This document shows, one piece after another, positions 7,101 through 9,946 of a stretch of DNA of 9,946 bases. Source of the stretch: Pseudomonadota bacterium (GTDB lineage Bacteria; Bdellovibrionota; Bacteriovoracia; Bacteriovoracales; Bacteriovoracaceae); NCBI GenBank assembly GCA_023432655.1, contig JAEYUK010000058.1, positions 1-9,946 on the forward strand. Reading direction: 5' to 3'. Every line of letters begins with the position of its first letter. Positions within the stretch are counted from its first letter, which is position 1. Made by a program: the position numbers and the translations under genes. The notes under the pieces are model-generated. The model was not told the origin of the DNA. It saw nothing but the letters and a program-made list of their open reading frames with translations, and searched no databases.

Positions 7101-7970
7101 ATGTTTCGACCAAGCATTGAACTGACTAAAAAAGAAATCAGAGAGAAAGGTTATCAGAATTTTCTGAGTACCATCACCTTCTTTCTCTTTATGCCGGCCC
7201 TTATTATTATTTTCCTTTTGTTCCTAAAAGGATATCCGGCCCTCTCGTGGGACTTCATCCTGCAAGACCCGATTAATGGAATGACGGCAGGTGGAATCTT
7301 TCCAACCATCGTCGGGACATTTTGGCTCGTCATCATCAGTGTTATCGTTTCCTGTCCGCTGGGAGTTATTGCTGCTCTCTATTTATCTGAGTATGCAGCT
7401 GACAATAAACTCAATCGAATGATCCGCCTGGCGATCTTAAACCTTGCGGGTGTTCCAAGTATCGTTCATGCTCTCTTTGGTCTTGGAGCCTTCGTTCTCT
7501 TCTTAAAAATGGGTACAAGTATTCTCGCCGCTTCATTCACGCTGGCAGTAATGAACCTTCCGGTCATCATTACCTCAACACTTGAATCTCTTCAGGCCGT
7601 ACCTCTGTCTTACCGAGAAGCTTCGTGGAACGTTGGTGCGAGTAAACTACAAACCATTCGTCACATTATTCTTCCTAACTCTATTCCGGGCATTTTAACT
7701 GGTCTTGTATTTTCCGTAGGAAGATCTGCCGGCGAAACAGCGGCCATTCTCTTTACAGGGGTCGCCTTCTATTTGCCATTTCTTCCGAAATCAGTTTTCG
7801 ATCAATGTATGTCGCTATCAATGCACTTGTTTACGATTTCAACTCAAGTTGTAGGGGTACCTGACGCTTATCCATTTGCTACGGCACTGGTACTGATCCT
7901 GTTGATTTTATCCGTGAACTCTATTTCAGTGGCCCTCAGATATTATTTTCGCACAAGAAGAAAGTGGTAA
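7101..7970 (+). CDS. pstA: Phosphate ABC transporter permease PstA
   Basis: A 289-residue inner-membrane partner of PstC. Segments lie near 22-43, 68-95, 112-136, 140-160, 196-224 and 256-280. The coupling loop is EASWNVGA (173-180), then ILPNSIPG; GRSAGET (207-213) contains Arg208, probably the counterpart of E. coli PstA Arg220. It starts 2 nt after the pstC stop, with AAGGA at 7089-7093 seven nt upstream; the junction TAATTATG is identical to the one between pstS and pstC. Because the two downstream ATPases are diverged from one another, PstA and PstC may each contact a dedicated one through their coupling helices (inference). Confidence 0.95.
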   Translation: MFRPSIELTKKEIREKGYQNFLSTITFFLFMPALIIIFLLFLKGYPALSWDFILQDPINGMTAGGIFPTIVGTFWLVIISVIVSCPLGVIAALYLSEYAADNKLNRMIRLAILNLAGVPSIVHALFGLGAFVLFLKMGTSILAASFTLAVMNLPVIITSTLESLQAVPLSYREASWNVGASKLQTIRHIILPNSIPGILTGLVFSVGRSAGETAAILFTGVAFYLPFLPKSVFDQCMSLSMHLFTISTQVVGVPDAYPFATALVLILLILSVNSISVALRYYFRTRRKW

Positions 7971-7974
7971 GACC

Positions 7975-8730
7975 ATGATTAAGAAAATACAAATTAAAGA
8001 CCTCACAGTTAACTATGGCACTAAAGACGTAATCCATCGTCTGAACCTGGATATCTATCAAAATGAGATCCTGGCGATTATTGGTCCTGCTAACTCCGGA
8101 AAGAGTTCTCTTCTTAAATGCTTAAACCGCATGATGGATTTCAATCATTCGGCCAAAATCTCCGGCGACATTCTGCTGGATAATGAGAGTATTTTTAAAG
8201 ATGAAGATTCCACTTTCCTACGTCGCCGCATCGGAATGGTTTCTCCCCTCCCGGTAGGTCTCCCTATGACCATCAAAGAGAACGTCACCTATGCTCCTCG
8301 CATGGCCGGCTGTAAAGATAAAGCAGAGCTTGATTCCATCATGGAAGATTGTTTAAAAAAAGCTGCTCTCTGGGATGAAGTCAAAGATCGTTTGGATACC
8401 CTTGCTACAAAACTCTCAGGGGGCCAGCAGCAGCGCTTAACTATTGCGCGCGCCTTATCCCATCACCCAGAAGTCTTATGTCTGGATGAATTCTCTATTG
8501 CCATTGATCCGGTTACAACTATGAAGATTGAAGCGGTATTAAATGAACTCAAAAAGAATATAACGATTGTGATGGTAACAAACGTCATCAACCAGGCCAA
8601 GCGCCTGGGAGATAGAACGGCCATGATGCTTCATGGGAAGATTCTTGATCTCAACAGTAATGAGAAAATTTTTGGCGGCGAAGTAACTGACGTCAGAACT
8701 AAAGACTATATCGAAGGTCTATTCGGGTAA
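7975..8730 (+). CDS. pstB: PstB-like ATPase 1 (degenerate Q- and H-loops, intact LSGGQ signature)
   Basis: A 251-residue cytoplasmic ABC nucleotide-binding subunit of the phosphate importer. Walker A is GPANSGKS (37-44), the signature LSGGQQQR (147-154) is perfect, and Walker B VLCLDE (167-172) keeps Asp171 and Glu172. The Q-loop, normally VFQKP in PstB, reads VSPLP (89-93), so the Gln is Pro91. The switch region, normally VTH, reads VTN, so the catalytic His is Asn203. The D-loop is IAID (175-178) instead of SALD. It should bind ATP but be poor at hydrolysing it in its own site, while supplying a good signature to a partner. It starts 4 nt after pstA with little Shine-Dalgarno, suggesting translational coupling, and is followed 3 nt later by a second PstB with the opposite defect. 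Full length and undisrupted, so not an obvious pseudogene. Confidence 0.93.
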   Translation: MIKKIQIKDLTVNYGTKDVIHRLNLDIYQNEILAIIGPANSGKSSLLKCLNRMMDFNHSAKISGDILLDNESIFKDEDSTFLRRRIGMVSPLPVGLPMTIKENVTYAPRMAGCKDKAELDSIMEDCLKKAALWDEVKDRLDTLATKLSGGQQQRLTIARALSHHPEVLCLDEFSIAIDPVTTMKIEAVLNELKKNITIVMVTNVINQAKRLGDRTAMMLHGKILDLNSNEKIFGGEVTDVRTKDYIEGLFG

Positions 8731-8733
8731 TTT

Positions 8734-9498
8734 ATGAATAAAAATCATGCAGTAAACACTAACGAATTCAGTTTTTGGTATGGAAATTTTCAGGCCCTGA
8801 GAAACCTCACTTTTAATATCTCGGCCAATAAAATCACCGCCCTCATCGGTCCTTCCGGTTGCGGAAAAAGTACTTACCTTAAGTGCCTTAACCGCATTAA
8901 CGAACGTGGAACAGAAGTTTCTCATAAGGGAAGTATTCAGATTTTCGGAGAAGATATTTATCACCCGCAAGTGGCCCTTCCTGAATTAAGAAAGCAAGTT
9001 GGAATGGTTTTCCAAAAGCCCAATCCACTTCCTCTGACGATTTATGAGAACGTTCTGTTTGGAGCAAAAACTCACCTTAAATCTTTAAAGCGTTCACAAC
9101 TGGATGAGATGGTTGAATCCTCTCTTAAGCGAGTAGGCCTCTGGGATGATCTTAAAACTCAGCTTAACCGATCGGCCTTGACTCTCAGTTTAGAAAAACA
9201 ACAAAGATTATGTATCGCGCGCCTTCTTCCCTTAAAGCCCAAGCTTCTTCTTTTAGATGAACCTTGTTCGGCCCTTGATCCGGCGGGCATTGAGGCCATT
9301 GAAACACTGGTTAAAGATCTTAAAAAAGACTACTCCATCATCATTGTGACTCACTCTATGAGTCAGGCGAAAAGGGTCTCGGATGAGACGATTTTCATGT
9401 ATATGGGGGAGCTGGTGGAAATGAGTTCAACAAAATCACTGTTCGAAACTCCTAAAGAGGCCAGAACCGCCGCTTATATTGAGGGACGCTTCGGCTAA
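8734..9498 (+). CDS. pstB: PstB-like ATPase 2 (canonical nucleotide site, degenerate signature LSLEK)
   Basis: A 254-residue ABC ATPase, last gene of the pst operon. Walker A GPSGCGKST (39-47), Q-loop VFQKPNP with Gln94, Walker B LLLLDEP (Asp175, Glu176), D-loop SALDP (179-183) and switch VTH (His207) are textbook PstB. The signature, however, reads LSLEKQQR (151-158) where PstB normally has LSGGQQQR, replacing both glycines and the first Gln; the following IARAL is IARLL. A homodimer would therefore lack any functional signature, whereas pairing with the preceding PstB restores one complete site. The codons at this spot are in frame and unambiguous as given. It starts 3 nt after its neighbour and has no strong ribosome site of its own. 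No phoU follows; the next gene is an enoyl-CoA hydratase under its own apparent promoter. Confidence 0.93.
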   Translation: MNKNHAVNTNEFSFWYGNFQALRNLTFNISANKITALIGPSGCGKSTYLKCLNRINERGTEVSHKGSIQIFGEDIYHPQVALPELRKQVGMVFQKPNPLPLTIYENVLFGAKTHLKSLKRSQLDEMVESSLKRVGLWDDLKTQLNRSALTLSLEKQQRLCIARLLPLKPKLLLLDEPCSALDPAGIEAIETLVKDLKKDYSIIIVTHSMSQAKRVSDETIFMYMGELVEMSSTKSLFETPKEARTAAYIEGRFG

Positions 9499-9501
9499 TC
9501 T

Positions 9502-9531
9502 TTGACATCTCCCCCTTGAAATCGCTATCGT
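9502..9531 (+). promoter_or_regulatory. Candidate sigma70-type promoter for the enoyl-CoA hydratase gene
   Basis: A perfect TTGACA (9502-9507), beginning 3 nt after the second pstB stop, is followed after 18 bp by TATCGT (9526-9531, 4/6). Transcription would start near 9538, giving a leader of about 43 nt. It suggests the hydratase gene is transcribed separately from pst, although no clear terminator lies between them. Confidence 0.5.
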
Positions 9532-9574
9532 TCTAACATTATTTTTCGTTTATACAACGCAAAGGGTTAGAACG
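9529..9574. repeat. 9-bp perfect inverted repeat upstream of the hydratase gene
   Basis: CGTTCTAAC (9529-9537) and GTTAGAACG (9566-9574) are exact inverted copies 28 bp apart. The left arm overlaps the candidate -10 and the right arm lies between the AAAGGG at 9561-9566 and the start codon. The likely roles are paired operator half-sites or, if transcription begins upstream, a hairpin that masks the ribosome site. Confidence 0.5.
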
Positions 9575-9580
9575 TTGGCC

Positions 9581-9946
9581 ATGAAAGCTTTTGAACATAT
9601 TCTGGTTACTAAGAATTATCGGGACCATCAGCATATCGGGCTGATTCAATTGAATCGTCCTAAAGTCCTGAACGCAGTTTCAACCGACCTTATGAAAGAG
9701 TTAGTTGAAGCCTTATTTATCCTCGAAGATGACAAAGACATTCGGGTCATCATTCTCACAGGCAATGACCGCGCTTTTGCTGCTGGTGCAGATATCGGTC
9801 AGATGAGTGAAAATTCACCAATCGATCAAATAAATGATAATCGTCTCCGTCTCTGGAAACAGATGGCCCTCATTAGTAAACCAATGATCGCGGCCGTTAA
9901 TGGCTTCGCTTTAGGCAGTGGATGTGAGCTCGCTATGGCCTGTGAC
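9581..9946 (+). CDS. Enoyl-CoA hydratase/isomerase (crotonase) family protein, 3' end outside window
   Basis: The first 122 residues of a crotonase-fold enzyme, usually about 260 long, acting on acyl-CoA thioesters in the cytoplasm. Visible are an N-terminal LNRPKVLNAV (24-33), the oxyanion-hole segment AFAAGADI (65-72) and GFALGSGCELAMACD (108-122). Glu116 in GCELAM matches the first catalytic Glu (Glu144 of mitochondrial hydratase), so hydratase activity is likely; the second Glu (FGQPE region) is beyond the window. It could serve fatty-acid beta-oxidation or the phenylacetyl-CoA route, which would tie it to the aryl-oxoacid genes at the left, but that is speculation. ATG 9581 is assumed; an in-frame TTG at 9575 lies 8 nt after AAAGGG, a better spacing than the 14 nt to the ATG, and would add two residues. 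Confidence 0.9.
   Translation, partial: MKAFEHILVTKNYRDHQHIGLIQLNRPKVLNAVSTDLMKELVEALFILEDDKDIRVIILTGNDRAFAAGADIGQMSENSPIDQINDNRLRLWKQMALISKPMIAAVNGFALGSGCELAMACD

Noticed and set aside
7975..9498. Reading one or both pstB copies as decaying pseudogenes
   Set aside because: Both are full length with no stops or frameshifts, tightly spaced in the operon, and their losses are confined to complementary catalytic motifs, which favours functional asymmetry. Pseudogenisation of one copy cannot be fully excluded without relatives.

Overview
The window has moderate to low GC, closely packed genes and AGGAG-type ribosome sites. It reads as an ordinary chromosomal segment of a Gram-negative bacterium. 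The gene content (a giant fused indolepyruvate oxidoreductase, HPPD, a lipoprotein-type PstS) and base composition would fit Bdellovibrionota such as Bacteriovorax/Peredibacter, but that assignment is an inference. I see no mobile element, CRISPR array, tRNA or rRNA.

Left part (1-4386): aromatic 2-oxoacid metabolism. A very large minus-strand gene, cut by the left edge, encodes a 2-oxoacid:ferredoxin oxidoreductase in which IorA-like TPP modules, a ferredoxin-like cysteine module and an IorB-like gamma domain are fused in one chain. Divergent from it are a small NYN-domain (putative RNase) protein and then 4-hydroxyphenylpyruvate dioxygenase (HppD). The two flanking enzymes use the same class of substrate (arylpyruvates from Tyr/Phe/Trp transamination): one feeds arylacetyl-CoA, the other homogentisate.

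Middle (4374-5290): hppD converges on a TSUP (TauE/SafE, YfcA-like) membrane permease. Their stop codons overlap inside a shared hairpin. The permease diverges from the pst operon across a 134-bp intergenic region holding 11-bp-periodic direct repeats with the geometry of a Pho box.

Right-centre (5291-9498): a pst phosphate importer operon, pstS-pstC-pstA-pstB-pstB, with 2-4 nt between genes. It has two tandem PstB ATPases. The first has lost the Q-loop Gln and switch His but keeps a perfect LSGGQ signature. The second has every nucleotide-side motif intact but a wrecked signature (LSLEK). Paired as a heterodimer, they would form exactly one canonical and one degenerate ATP site. This organisation is well known in asymmetric ABC exporters; I do not know of it being described for a phosphate importer, and it is the most interesting signal here.

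Right edge (9499-9946): a promoter-like sequence and a 9-bp inverted repeat precede the first 122 codons of an enoyl-CoA hydratase/isomerase gene, cut by the window end.
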